DNA of 64,000 bases from Halobacteria archaeon HArc-gm2 (GTDB lineage: Archaea; Halobacteriota; Halobacteria; Halobacteriales; Haloarculaceae). Shown here piece after piece: positions 51,632 to 59,922 of the stretch. Each line of letters starts with the position of its first letter. Positions within the stretch are counted from its first letter, which is position 1. Location of the stretch: NCBI GenBank assembly GCA_025517465.1, contig JAOPKE010000001.1, forward strand, positions 558,001 through 622,000, in the 5' to 3' direction. The notes below the pieces were generated by a model, which ran no database searches, had not been told where the DNA came from, and saw only the letters and a program-made list of their open reading frames with translations. The translations under genes and the position numbers were made by a program.

Positions 51632-52429
51632 TCAGCCGAACGCGCCGAGGCTGGACTGCAACTCCCTGTCGCTCCCCTCGTCTTCGATGTCGTAGCCCAC
51701 CAGGTCACGCAAATCGACGACGTAGGTCGTACCGCCGTTTTCGAGGATGGCGACCCGTCCCTTCGCGCCGACAACGGTCCCGGTCGCGATGGTCTCCGGC
51801 ATCGGCTGGTCGGTGAACTCCAGCCCGTAGTCGAACGCGAAGGTGTCCTCGTGGTCGTAGTCGGCGAGCAGGTCCGTCCACGCGCCGTCGTCCACGGTCT
51901 CGTGGAATCCCCGCATCTTCGTGGGGACGCGAACGCGGTCACCGATTTCGGTCGCGATCTCGGCCTCGATCTCCCGGGCGACGCGGCCGTTGGCGACGGT
52001 CCTGAGGTGAGCCGCTCTGTCGGCGCCCTGCTCGCGGAAGCGTCGCTCCAGGCGCCACGGCTTCGTGACGCCGACCTTGAACACGTCCGGCGCGAACGCG
52101 GCGAGGTAGATTGCGTGTTCCTCGTGGCAGTTGTCGATGGGCATGTCGCAGTTGCCGGTACAGCGTGCACAGGGCCAGCGCGAGGTGTGGACGTCGCAGT
52201 ACGGCGCTTTCGCTGCGTCACACGCGATGTGGACGGCGTCGCTCTCGTCGTCGGTGTCGTCGTCGCCTTCCCCGTCGATGTAGTCGACTGTTCCGGCGCA
52301 GTGGCGCTCGGCCAGCGAATAGGCGAGTTCGTCGCCGGGTTCGAGCCACTCGTCGCGGACGGTGCCCTCGTCGGCGATGCGGAGGGCCGCCGGCTCCTCT
52401 GTCCGTGAGCGGTACCCGACGACTTGCAC
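51632..52429 (-). CDS. DUF2797 family protein
   Basis: 265 aa from a GTG at 52429 (MQVVGYRSRTEEPAALR). Cys-rich central region (CAGTVDYI, HIACDAAKAPYCDVHTSRWPCARC, CDMPIDNC) and the GIY-YIG-like stretch AAFAPDVFKVGVTKPWRLERRFREQGA (interrupted by S?) toward the C-terminal half. Start chosen because minus-strand TTTAATC box (about 52451-52458) is about 26 bp upstream. A longer reading from an ATG at 52522 would overlap the next gene's start. Function unknown. Confidence 0.75.
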   Translation of the reverse strand: MQVVGYRSRTEEPAALRIADEGTVRDEWLEPGDELAYSLAERHCAGTVDYIDGEGDDDTDDESDAVHIACDAAKAPYCDVHTSRWPCARCTGNCDMPIDNCHEEHAIYLAAFAPDVFKVGVTKPWRLERRFREQGADRAAHLRTVANGRVAREIEAEIATEIGDRVRVPTKMRGFHETVDDGAWTDLLADYDHEDTFAFDYGLEFTDQPMPETIATGTVVGAKGRVAILENGGTTYVVDLRDLVGYDIEDEGSDRELQSSLGAFG

Positions 52430-52450
52430 GCCGCGGCGTAGGTCACGGCC

Positions 52451-52458
52451 GATTAAAG
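52451..52458 (-). promoter_or_regulatory. TATA-like box of the DUF2797 gene
   Basis: Minus-strand CTTTAATC, about 26 bp before the GTG at 52429; this favours the shorter gene model. Confidence 0.5.
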
Positions 52459-52520
52459 TCACTTCGTTCCCCGGGCCGGCGGGATTTTTGGTGACGCCGT
52501 TCGGATCGGCGTGATACGTC

Positions 52521-52976
52521 ATGGCAGACCTCACGCTCACGAGTCCCGCGTTCGCGGACGGCGACTCGATTCCCGAGGAACACGGCTACAGCGCCGAGAA
52601 CACGAACCCACCGCTCGAAATCGGAGGCGTCCCGACCGGGACAGCGTCGCTCGCGCTGGTCGTCGACGACCCCGACGCCAGGGAACCGGCGGGGAAGATC
52701 TGGGACCACTGGGTCGTCTGGAACGTCGATCCAGAACTCTCGGAGATACCGGCGGGCTGGCTGCCCACCAACGCTGTCGAGGGGCAAAACGACTTCGGCG
52801 AGACGGGCTGGGGCGGCCCGGAACCGCCGGACGGCGAACACACGTACCGGTTCCTGCTGTACGCGCTCGACGACGAACTGGACCTCGACGCGGGCGCGAG
52901 CAAGGACGACTTCTTCGGCGCCGCCGAGGGTCACGTCGTCGAGAAGGACGAACTCACCGGGACGTACGCGCCCTGA
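52521..52976 (+). CDS. PEBP/YbhB-like Raf-kinase-inhibitor family protein
   Basis: 151 aa. Ligand-pocket motifs: NTNPPLEIGGVPTGTASLALVVDDPDAREP, HWVVWNVDPE and GGPEPPDGEHTYRFLLYALD. Prokaryotic YbhB/YbcL-type; ligand and role unknown. Start ATG at 52521. Possible box GGGATTTTTGG about 34 bp upstream. Confidence 0.92.
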   Translation: MADLTLTSPAFADGDSIPEEHGYSAENTNPPLEIGGVPTGTASLALVVDDPDAREPAGKIWDHWVVWNVDPELSEIPAGWLPTNAVEGQNDFGETGWGGPEPPDGEHTYRFLLYALDDELDLDAGASKDDFFGAAEGHVVEKDELTGTYAP

Positions 52977-53010
52977 GGGTGCGAACGCGGTCGGTGAGAA
53001 CCGAGATGGT

Positions 53011-53937
53011 CTACCAGTCGGCCAGTAGTTCGCGGGTCGCCCGCCGAACGGCGTCGTCGCTGGACAGGTCAGGCCGCCAGCCGAGCGCGGAGAGTTTCTC
53101 GATGGAGAGGCGCATCCGCGGGACGTCGCCGGTCCAGCCGCGGTCGCCGCCGGTGTACTCGTAGTCGGGATCGAGATCCATCTCGTCGCTGACGATGTCG
53201 GCGATGGTCGTCACCGACGTCGTCGTCCGCGTCCCGAGATTGTACACGTTGAACAGCCGGTCCGAGTTCTCGACGACGTGGCACATCGCGTCGACGCACT
53301 CGTCGATGTGCATGTAGGACTTCTCCTGGCGGCCGTCGCCGAGGATGGTGAGTGAGTTGGGTTCCTCCGTCAGCTTCTGGATGAAGTCCGGAATGACGGC
53401 GCCGACCTGGAGGCGCGGACCGACGATGTTGGCGAAGCGGAACACCCACGCCGTCATATCGTGGCTGTGGGCGTAGACGGACGCGAGACCCTCCTCGCCG
53501 AGTTTGCTCGCGCCGTAGATGCTGATGGGTTCCAGCGGCGCGAAGTCCTCGGGCGTCGGCCGCGGCGCCTCGCCGTATACGGTGGAGGAAGACGTAAACG
53601 CGAAGTTGTCGACGCCCACCTCGTCCATCCGTTCGAGGACGTTCTCGGTCATCCGGTTGTTGACGCGATACTGCTCGATGTCGTCCGCAGCAGCGTTCTT
53701 GTCCGCCGCGAAGTGGAAGACGACGTCTACGTCACCAGTAATCGCCTCGGCGACGAACTCGGGATTTTTCAGGTCGCCCTCGACGAGCGTGGCTTCGTCC
53801 GGTACCCACGACGCCTCACCGTTCGTCAGGTCGTCGGCGACGACGACGTCGTTGTCCGCGACGAGTCGCTCTGCGAGGTGCGATCCGACGAAACCCGCGC
53901 CGCCGGTGACGAGTATCCGCCTGTCCGTCAGGTTCAT
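53011..53937 (-). CDS. NAD-dependent sugar epimerase/dehydratase
   Basis: 308 aa extended SDR; start ATG at 53937. Rossmann motif TGGAGFVGSH (11-20), Ser117-118 and catalytic Tyr141, Lys145 (YGASKLGEE). Likely UDP-glucose 4-epimerase-like in surface glycan metabolism; substrate not determined. No glycosyltransferase neighbours. Divergent from the SHOCT genes. Confidence 0.93.
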   Translation of the reverse strand: MNLTDRRILVTGGAGFVGSHLAERLVADNDVVVADDLTNGEASWVPDEATLVEGDLKNPEFVAEAITGDVDVVFHFAADKNAAADDIEQYRVNNRMTENVLERMDEVGVDNFAFTSSSTVYGEAPRPTPEDFAPLEPISIYGASKLGEEGLASVYAHSHDMTAWVFRFANIVGPRLQVGAVIPDFIQKLTEEPNSLTILGDGRQEKSYMHIDECVDAMCHVVENSDRLFNVYNLGTRTTTSVTTIADIVSDEMDLDPDYEYTGGDRGWTGDVPRMRLSIEKLSALGWRPDLSSDDAVRRATRELLADW

Positions 53938-54053
53938 GCCTGCGAGTCCACTTCGCTCCCCCATTGCCTTTGTGATGTCAGTCGCGTGATGGACTGCCGG
54001 CGCTCACCGTCCACCCCCGTAATTTTTTGGCCGGTGGGGATCAGTCAATCGCT

Positions 54054-54506
54054 ATGAGCGATTTCGTCGACCGGTATACGCCGTCGGAACCGTATCCGCG
54101 GCTGATCGTCCCCGTCGCCCTGACGACGACGTTCCTCTGTCTCTTCGTCCTCTTCGCACTCACTGCCATCAACCAGTACGGACCGATCACCGACGTGCAC
54201 GTCTCCTACCTGGCGATCCCGGCCGGGATGTTCCTCGCCTTTCTCGCGTCGGCCCGCGTCACCCAGGTATCTCTCCGTGACGTCGCCGATCGGGCGCGCG
54301 CTAGCGGGGATGATTTGGGGGCAACGTCTCCCGTCTCCGGCGAACCGGCCGGAGACGGAGGTGACCCGATGTCGACTCTCAAGCGACGGTACGCCACCGG
54401 GGAACTGACGGAAGACGAGTTCGAACGGAGAGTCGAACGTCTCGTGGAAACTGACCGGTCCGACCTGTTGGCCGGCGGCGACGGCGTGGAACGAGCCGTC
54501 GAGTAG
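54054..54506 (+). CDS. SHOCT-domain membrane protein 1
   Basis: 150 aa, start ATG at 54054. N-terminal DRYTPSEPYPRLIV, two helices (LTTTFLCLFVLFALTA, YLAIPAGMFLAFLAS), linker, and a C-terminal SHOCT domain (DPMSTLKRRYATGELTEDEFERRVERL). First of three tandem paralogues. SHOCT domains mediate oligomerisation or signalling; role unknown. AT-rich box (taattttttgg) about 28 bp upstream. Confidence 0.85.
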   Translation: MSDFVDRYTPSEPYPRLIVPVALTTTFLCLFVLFALTAINQYGPITDVHVSYLAIPAGMFLAFLASARVTQVSLRDVADRARASGDDLGATSPVSGEPAGDGGDPMSTLKRRYATGELTEDEFERRVERLVETDRSDLLAGGDGVERAVE

Positions 54507-54569
54507 TCCTTCGAGCCACCAGTCCAGAGGCCAGTAAGATTCTTGTCGGCGGTCACGGATTGTCGAGAC

Positions 54570-54995
54570 ATGTTCGGTCCCGTCGACCGCTACGTCCCCG
54601 ACGCCCCTCGGCCTCGCCTCGTCGTCGGGGCGGCTCTCGTGACGTTCGGCGTTCCCGTGACCCTCTACGCCTTCTTCGCGTTGTGGTGGCCCATCCAGAT
54701 GTGGCTGTACGTCGGCCGGCTCGGCTCGGTGCTCGTGTTGCTGGCCGGTCTCTTCACTGTCGCGGCCGGTAATCACCTCCTGAAGGACGTTGCCGAGCGC
54801 GCGACGGCCGGCAAACCGGCCGACGATGCCGGCGCAGACCCAGTGGCAGCGGATCCGGTCTCGACGCTCCGGCAGCAGTACGCCGCGGGGGAGGTAGACG
54901 AGGCGGAGTTCGAGCGAAAGCTAGCCAGCCTGACTGACCTCGAGGAACCGGCCGACGCCGTCGAAACCGGTACCAGACAGACGATACGGGAGTAG
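54570..54995 (+). CDS. SHOCT-domain membrane protein 2
   Basis: 141 aa, start ATG at 54570. Same plan: DRYVPDAPRPRLVVG, two helices (VTFGVPVTLYAFFALWW, LGSVLVLLAGLFTVAAG), and DPVSTLRQQYAAGEVDEAEFERKL. Own box (agtaagattctt) about 32 bp upstream. Paralogue of its neighbours. Confidence 0.85.
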   Translation: MFGPVDRYVPDAPRPRLVVGAALVTFGVPVTLYAFFALWWPIQMWLYVGRLGSVLVLLAGLFTVAAGNHLLKDVAERATAGKPADDAGADPVAADPVSTLRQQYAAGEVDEAEFERKLASLTDLEEPADAVETGTRQTIRE

Positions 54996-55070
54996 AACCG
55001 ACGTCTACAGCTCGAATCTCGTCGAATCGCCACCGGTTAATTTTAGTCCGACCCGGGGGAACGCGATTCC

Positions 55071-55505
55071 ATGCTCGACGTCGTGGACGAATACGCCCCC
55101 GACTCCCCGCTCGCGCGCCTCCTCCTCGGCCTGTTTGGCGTTCTGGTGTTCGGTCTCCCCGCGCTCTACATGTCCTGGATGGGGTTTCTGTCGGTCCTCC
55201 GACCGGGCTGGACCGTCTTCCTCCCGGGGCTGGTGTTGATTCCGGCGACGGCGTTGCCGGCATTCGCGGGGGCGAAACTGCTCTACGGACTCACGAGGGA
55301 ATCGTCTCCCGGTGAGACGGCCAGCGCAGGACGGTCCCAGGCGGACGAATCGGAGGCTGACCCGGTCACCGTCCTGCAGCGGCGCTACGCAGAGGGTACC
55401 GTCGGTGACGACGAGTTCGAACGGCGCATGGAGCAACTGCTGGAGAGTGACCGCCGGACGGAAGAGAGGGGTCGGCCCGACGGACTCGATCTGCTGACCG
55501 AGTGA
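55071..55505 (+). CDS. SHOCT-domain membrane protein 3
   Basis: 144 aa, start ATG at 55071. DEYAPDSPLARLLLG, helices (LFGVLVFGLPALYMSWMG, WTVFLPGLVLIPATALPAFA), and DPVTVLQRRYAEGTVGDDEFERRMEQLL. Box (ttaatttta) about 31 bp upstream. Completes the triplet. Confidence 0.85.
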   Translation: MLDVVDEYAPDSPLARLLLGLFGVLVFGLPALYMSWMGFLSVLRPGWTVFLPGLVLIPATALPAFAGAKLLYGLTRESSPGETASAGRSQADESEADPVTVLQRRYAEGTVGDDEFERRMEQLLESDRRTEERGRPDGLDLLTE

Positions 55506-55591
55506 GTCGCTTCGGACGGCCGTCTGGATTCGGTTCGACGTTCCTGCGTGCTTCCGTAACGGCTTCCCGTGACCACGTCCTCTCGGTCACC

Positions 55592-56131
55592 ATGCAAGAC
55601 GAACCCGAGGTCGCTGTCCTCCGACTGGGACACCGACCCGGTCGCGACGAGCGGACGACGACCCACGTCGGTCTGACGGCGCGCGCGCTGGGTGCCGACC
55701 GCCTCTTCCTGGCCGGTCCGGGCGCAAGCAGACAGGAGACCATCGAAGACATCACGGACCGGTTCGGCGGCCCCTTCGAGGTAGAGACGACCGACTCGCC
55801 GACGAAGGTCATCCGCGACTGGGACGGGAGTGTCGCTCACCTCACCATGTACGGACTTCCGGTCCAGGACGTCGAGGCGGAAATCCGCGAGGCGCACCGC
55901 GAGAAACCCCTGCTCGTCGTCGTCGGCGCCGAGAAGGTCCCCTTCGAGGTGTACGAGCACGCCGACTGGAACGTCGGCGTGACGAACCAGCCCCACTCCG
56001 AGATCGCCGGCCTCGCCGTCTTCCTCGACCGGTTGTTCGAGGGCCGGGAACTCGACCGCGAGTGGGAGGACGCCGACAGCGTGGTCGTCCCGGAGGAGAC
56101 CGGAAAGCGCGTCGAGTCGGTCGAGGAGTAG
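55592..56131 (+). CDS. trm56: tRNA (cytidine(56)-2'-O)-methyltransferase
   Basis: SPOUT-fold methyltransferase for C56 of tRNA, an archaea-specific modification. 179 aa; start ATG at 55592. N-terminal VAVLRLGHRPGRDERTTTHVGLTARAL, and SAM-knot region PLLVVVGAEKVPFEVYEHADWNVGVTNQPHSEIAGLAVFLDRL (split by its Gly). Eighty-six bp after the SHOCT triplet. Confidence 0.94.
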   Translation: MQDEPEVAVLRLGHRPGRDERTTTHVGLTARALGADRLFLAGPGASRQETIEDITDRFGGPFEVETTDSPTKVIRDWDGSVAHLTMYGLPVQDVEAEIREAHREKPLLVVVGAEKVPFEVYEHADWNVGVTNQPHSEIAGLAVFLDRLFEGRELDREWEDADSVVVPEETGKRVESVEE

Positions 56132-56149
56132 TTCTCTCGGTCAGGGCGG

Positions 56150-56881
56150 TCAGTCCCGGTAGGCCCCCTCGGGCGGCTCGGTGACGTTCTCCGTGTCCAG
56201 ATCCGCCGGCGTGTCGGCGTTCTCGCTCGCCCACTCGGCGGCGTTGGCGAGTATTTGCTGGATCGTCTCGTCGTGATAGATAGGATGCGTCTCGTGGCCC
56301 GGCCGGAAGTAGAAGACGCGACCGAGTCCACGGCGGTAGCAACACCCCGACCGGAACACCTCGCCGCCCTCGAACCAGGAGGTGAAGACGAGTTCGTCCG
56401 GTTCGGGGACGGCGAACGGCTCGCCGTAGGTCTCGGCCGATGGAACGACGACCGGGTTCTCGATCCCGTCGACGATTGGGTGTTCCGGGTGGATGGCCCA
56501 GAGCCGCTCGCGCTCTTCGTTCTCCCGCCAGGTGAGCGAACACGGCGTCCCCATCAACCGCTTGAACGGCTTGGAGAAGTGTCCCGAATGAAGTGCGACG
56601 AACCCCATCCCCTCGTGGACGCGGTCGCAGACGCGCTCGACGACCGCGTGGTCGACCTCGTCGTGGGCCGTGTGACCCCACCAGAAGAGAACGTCCGTCT
56701 CGTCGAGGACGTCGTTCGTGAGGCCATGCTCGTCCTCCTGGAGCGTGGCCGTCCGCGTCTCGTGGCCGCGTTCTGCAAGCGCGTCGGCGATGGTCTCGTG
56801 GATGCCGTCGGGGTAAATCTCCGCGACGGCGTCGTGTTCGCGCTCGTGGACGAACTCGTTCCAGACGGTGACGGATGCCAT
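56150..56881 (-). CDS. ThuA domain protein
   Basis: 243 aa class-I glutamine-amidotransferase-like fold. [43 protein letters not shown] and [14 protein letters not shown]. Family linked to trehalose utilisation; specific substrate unknown. Convergent with trm56. Confidence 0.9.
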   Translation of the reverse strand: MASVTVWNEFVHEREHDAVAEIYPDGIHETIADALAERGHETRTATLQEDEHGLTNDVLDETDVLFWWGHTAHDEVDHAVVERVCDRVHEGMGFVALHSGHFSKPFKRLMGTPCSLTWRENEERERLWAIHPEHPIVDGIENPVVVPSAETYGEPFAVPEPDELVFTSWFEGGEVFRSGCCYRRGLGRVFYFRPGHETHPIYHDETIQQILANAAEWASENADTPADLDTENVTEPPEGAYRD

Positions 56882-56973
56882 GGCGCTAGTCCGTCGCTCG
56901 CGTCCGTAAAACTCCGGGTGGCTCTCGGGCCGAGACGGCGCGGCGCTCCCGGACCGAAACGACGGCCAAAGCT

Positions 56974-56984
56974 AAAAACTTAAC
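56974..56984 (+). promoter_or_regulatory. TATA box (aaaacttaacc) of tfe
   Basis: Centred about 30 bp before the ATG at 57010. Confidence 0.65.
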
Positions 56985-57009
56985 CGCACGACGGTCGCAA
57001 CTGTTACTA

Positions 57010-57552
57010 ATGGCTTTTGAGGACCTTCTGGAGGATCCCGTCATACAGAAATACCTCCACGAACTGGTCGGACCGAAGGGGATGCCGGTCGCCGCCGCGC
57101 CGCCGGACGGCGAAGTGACCGACGAGGAACTGGCCGAGGAGCTGGGCCTCGAACTCAACGACGTCCGTCGCGCGCTGTTCATTCTCTACGAGAACGATCT
57201 CGCGACGTACCGTCGCCTGCGCGACGAGGACTCGGGGTGGCTCACTTACCTCTGGACGTTCCACTACGAGAACATCCCGGAGGCGCTCGAATCGGAGATG
57301 TACCGCCTCCTCGAAGCTCTCGAGGAGCGCCGTGCATACGAGCGCGACAACGAGTTCTACCTCTGTGAGACCTGCGGCATCCGCTTCGAGTTCGCCGAGG
57401 CGATGGAGTTCGGCTTCGAGTGCCCCGAATGTGGCAACCAGGTCGAGACGATGGAGAACACGAGACTGGTCGACGCGATGGACGGCCGCATCGAGCGACT
57501 GCGCGACGAACTCAACGTCGACGCGGAAACGGAAACGGAAGCTGAGGCCTGA
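57010..57552 (+). CDS. tfe: Transcription factor E (TFE)
   Basis: Stimulates open-complex formation with RNA polymerase. 180 aa: winged helix (about 1-95), zinc ribbon C119/C122...C138/C141, acidic C-terminus. Start ATG at 57010. First gene of an operon with the DUF2110 gene (1-nt overlap, TGATG) and lipoprotein gene. Confidence 0.96.
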   Translation: MAFEDLLEDPVIQKYLHELVGPKGMPVAAAPPDGEVTDEELAEELGLELNDVRRALFILYENDLATYRRLRDEDSGWLTYLWTFHYENIPEALESEMYRLLEALEERRAYERDNEFYLCETCGIRFEFAEAMEFGFECPECGNQVETMENTRLVDAMDGRIERLRDELNVDAETETEAEA

Positions 57553-58223
57553 TGGTCGTACTCGCAACAAAGCTGTACATCGAAGGCGACGCGCGAGAGC
57601 GCGCGCTCGACTCGCTCACCTCGCTCGTCGGCAACGAAATCGGCGACCTCGACGTCAGTTTCGACGTCGGCGTCCGCGACGACGACTTCCCGTCGGTGAC
57701 CGTCGACGGTCCCGACGCGACGGCGGCCCGCAACGTCCTCCGCGAGGAGTTCGGCGAGGTCGTCCCCGACATGGCCGAGGGCGAGACGTACACCGGCACC
57801 CTCCAGCGCTGGGACGACGACGGCTTCGTCCTCGACGCCGGGTTCGGCAACGCCGTCAGAATCTCCGCCGAGAACCTGGAGCTGGGCCGCGGGAGTCCCG
57901 AGCAGGTCCGCAAGCGATTCGGCCTGGTCCAGCACATGCCGCTCCGGTTCGTGAACGAAGACCCTGCTCGACTCGCCGACGACGAGGTCGACCGCCTGTA
58001 CGAGTGGACGCGCGGCGACGGCCGGGTCAACGTCAACAGCGCGACGCGGGCCGAAGTCCGGGCGACGGTGAACCGCGCGGGCCACGCCCAGGATATCGTC
58101 ACGGTCGAGCGCATCGGCCTGCTCGAACAGAGTATCGTCTGCGGTGAGAACACCGACCCGCCGGGACTGCTGGCGAGTATCGGGGAGTACCTCCCCGCCG
58201 AACTGCTCTGCGTCGTTCCATGA
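57552..58223 (+). CDS. DUF2110 family protein
   Basis: 223 aa archaeal protein of unknown function, usually beside tfe. N-terminal LATKLYIEGDARERALDSL, S1-like segment (TYTGTLQRWDDDGFVLDAGF) and a C-terminal NVNSATRAEVRATVNRAGHAQDIVT. The S1-like part suggests RNA binding. Translationally coupled to tfe and overlaps the next gene by 4 bp. Confidence 0.9.
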   Translation: MVVLATKLYIEGDARERALDSLTSLVGNEIGDLDVSFDVGVRDDDFPSVTVDGPDATAARNVLREEFGEVVPDMAEGETYTGTLQRWDDDGFVLDAGFGNAVRISAENLELGRGSPEQVRKRFGLVQHMPLRFVNEDPARLADDEVDRLYEWTRGDGRVNVNSATRAEVRATVNRAGHAQDIVTVERIGLLEQSIVCGENTDPPGLLASIGEYLPAELLCVVP

Positions 58224-58993
58224 GGCGACGGCTGGCGCTGTTCGGACTGCTCGCCGTGCTCGTCGCACTCGCCGGCTGTTCCAGCGTGTTCGGTCCGGGG
58301 GAACCAGACCAGGCCGCGCTCAACGAGAACGCCACCTACGAGTGGGACACCGATAGAAACGTCTCCATCGTCGTCAACCGGTCGTCGTACGAGGCGGTAT
58401 ACGACGCCTCCAACACGTCGACCCTGGAACTGTACGAACGCGACGAACTCGGCACCGAGAACAACCTCCAGATATCCGCCCTGCGGTATCGCTACGAGAA
58501 CGGGACGATAATCGATTCGAACGACTCCGCGCTCTCGGTCGAACAGACCCGCGAACGGACGATACTGGGGCTACCGAACGACAGCACCGGACAGGTCGCA
58601 TTCACCTCGGAGCGCCACGGCAAGCAGTTCACGACGCCCGTGTTCGTGGAGGGGTCAACCGCCGTCAGGCTCCCGGAGAACGCCCGCGTCGGCGTGCCGT
58701 TGCTCTCGCAGGTCAGTCCAGGGAACTACGAGACGAACGTGAACGACGAGGGCTACATGGTCGTCACCTGGGACGACGTGACGAGTCAGTCACTCCGCGT
58801 GCGGTGGTACCTCCAGCGTGACCTCCTGCTGTTCACCGGCGTCGCCGTCGTGGCGATCCTCGTCGGGAGCGGCGGCGCGCTGTACTACTACCGCCAGATA
58901 CTGCAACTGAAACGGCGCCGGGAGGAGTCGGCCATCGACGTCGACGGCGAGGACGACCCGCGCGACCGGGGGCCGCCGCCGGGGATGCGCTAG
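58220..58993 (+). CDS. DUF5803-type lipoprotein with C-terminal helix
   Basis: 257 aa. Signal and lipobox (LFGLLAVLVALAGC, Cys20), extracellular beta-rich domain with many Asn-x-Thr/Ser sites, and one C-terminal membrane helix (LLLFTGVAVVAILVGSGG) before a short basic and acidic tail (QLKRRREESAIDVDGED). So it is anchored at both ends. Third gene of the tfe operon. Confidence 0.85.
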   Translation: MRRRLALFGLLAVLVALAGCSSVFGPGEPDQAALNENATYEWDTDRNVSIVVNRSSYEAVYDASNTSTLELYERDELGTENNLQISALRYRYENGTIIDSNDSALSVEQTRERTILGLPNDSTGQVAFTSERHGKQFTTPVFVEGSTAVRLPENARVGVPLLSQVSPGNYETNVNDEGYMVVTWDDVTSQSLRVRWYLQRDLLLFTGVAVVAILVGSGGALYYYRQILQLKRRREESAIDVDGEDDPRDRGPPPGMR

Positions 58994-59025
58994 AGGCTTT
59001 TATTCACGGCACCGTTATCGCTCCT

Positions 59026-59718
59026 ATGCGCGTCGCGCTGGTCTCTGTCGGTGACGAACTTCTCACTGGGGACACCGTCAACACGAACGCCGCCTGGCTG
59101 GGTCGGGAACTCAGCGACCGTGGCGTCGCCGTCGAGCGGACGACCGTCGTCCCTGACCGAACTGCCGACATCGCCCGGGTCGTCAACGAGTACCACGCCG
59201 AGTACGACGCCGTCGTCGTGACCGGCGGACTCGGTCCGACCCACGACGACCGCACCATCGAGGGGGTGGCGGCGGCGTTCGGTCGCGACGTCGTCGAGAG
59301 TCAGGACGCTCTCGACTGGCTGAAAGAACACGGCGGGTACTCGCGGGACGACCTGACAGAGCGAACGGGCCACGTCCCAGAAGGTGCCAGGGTCCTGCCG
59401 AACCACGAGGGCGTCGCCCCCGGCTGTGTCGTCATGAGCTGTTACGTGTTACCGGGCGTGCCCGACGAGATGCAGCGGATGTTCGCGGAGGTCGCCGACG
59501 AGTTCGCGGTCGGGTCCCGGCACGTCGAGGTGGTCGAGACGCCGGAACCCGAAAGCGCACTGCTGGACAGGCTGGCGTCTGTCCAGGAGGAGTTCCCGGT
59601 GAAAGTGGGGAGCTACCCCGGAGAGCACGTCCGGATTCGGTTCACCGGCACCGACCCCGACCTGGTGGCCGAGGCCGCTGCCTGGATGCGAGAACGGGTC
59701 GAACTCGCCGGCGATTAG
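59026..59718 (+). CDS. CinA-type molybdopterin-binding domain protein
   Basis: 230 aa. MoaB/MogA-like fold: VALVSVGDELLTGDTVNTNAAWL, VVVTGGLGPTHDDRTIEGVAAAF, VLPGVPDEMQRMF. Lacks the NMN amidase domain of full CinA. Probably binds nucleotide or pterin; role in archaea unknown. Its stop overlaps the convergent 38-aa gene by 4 bp. Confidence 0.88.
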   Translation: MRVALVSVGDELLTGDTVNTNAAWLGRELSDRGVAVERTTVVPDRTADIARVVNEYHAEYDAVVVTGGLGPTHDDRTIEGVAAAFGRDVVESQDALDWLKEHGGYSRDDLTERTGHVPEGARVLPNHEGVAPGCVVMSCYVLPGVPDEMQRMFAEVADEFAVGSRHVEVVETPEPESALLDRLASVQEEFPVKVGSYPGEHVRIRFTGTDPDLVAEAAAWMRERVELAGD

Positions 59719-59831
59719 CTGTACAGGTCGCGGAGCCACAGCGCGGTCAGGGCGATCCCACCGAGGCCGACGGCCCAGCCCGCAGCGTTGACGACGCCCG
59801 CGTTGACGGTCTCCTGGAGTGGAACGAACAT
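59715..59831 (-). CDS. 38-aa membrane miniprotein
   Basis: Start ATG at 59831, MFVPLQETVNAGVVNAAGWAV..., ending LWLRDLYS. One hydrophobic helix (about 15-32, GWAVGLGGIALTALWL). Its stop (59715-59717) overlaps the CinA-like stop by 4 bp. Conserved-looking N-terminus, but function unknown; below the usual annotation length. Confidence 0.65.
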   Translation of the reverse strand: MFVPLQETVNAGVVNAAGWAVGLGGIALTALWLRDLYS

Positions 59832-59922
59832 GGTGGGGGATTTCACCCCCGGTGGCTTCATACCGTCGATTTCGGCGATCGGCTCCGGGTCGCTTTTGCC
59901 GGGGCCGCGCCAACCACGTCCC

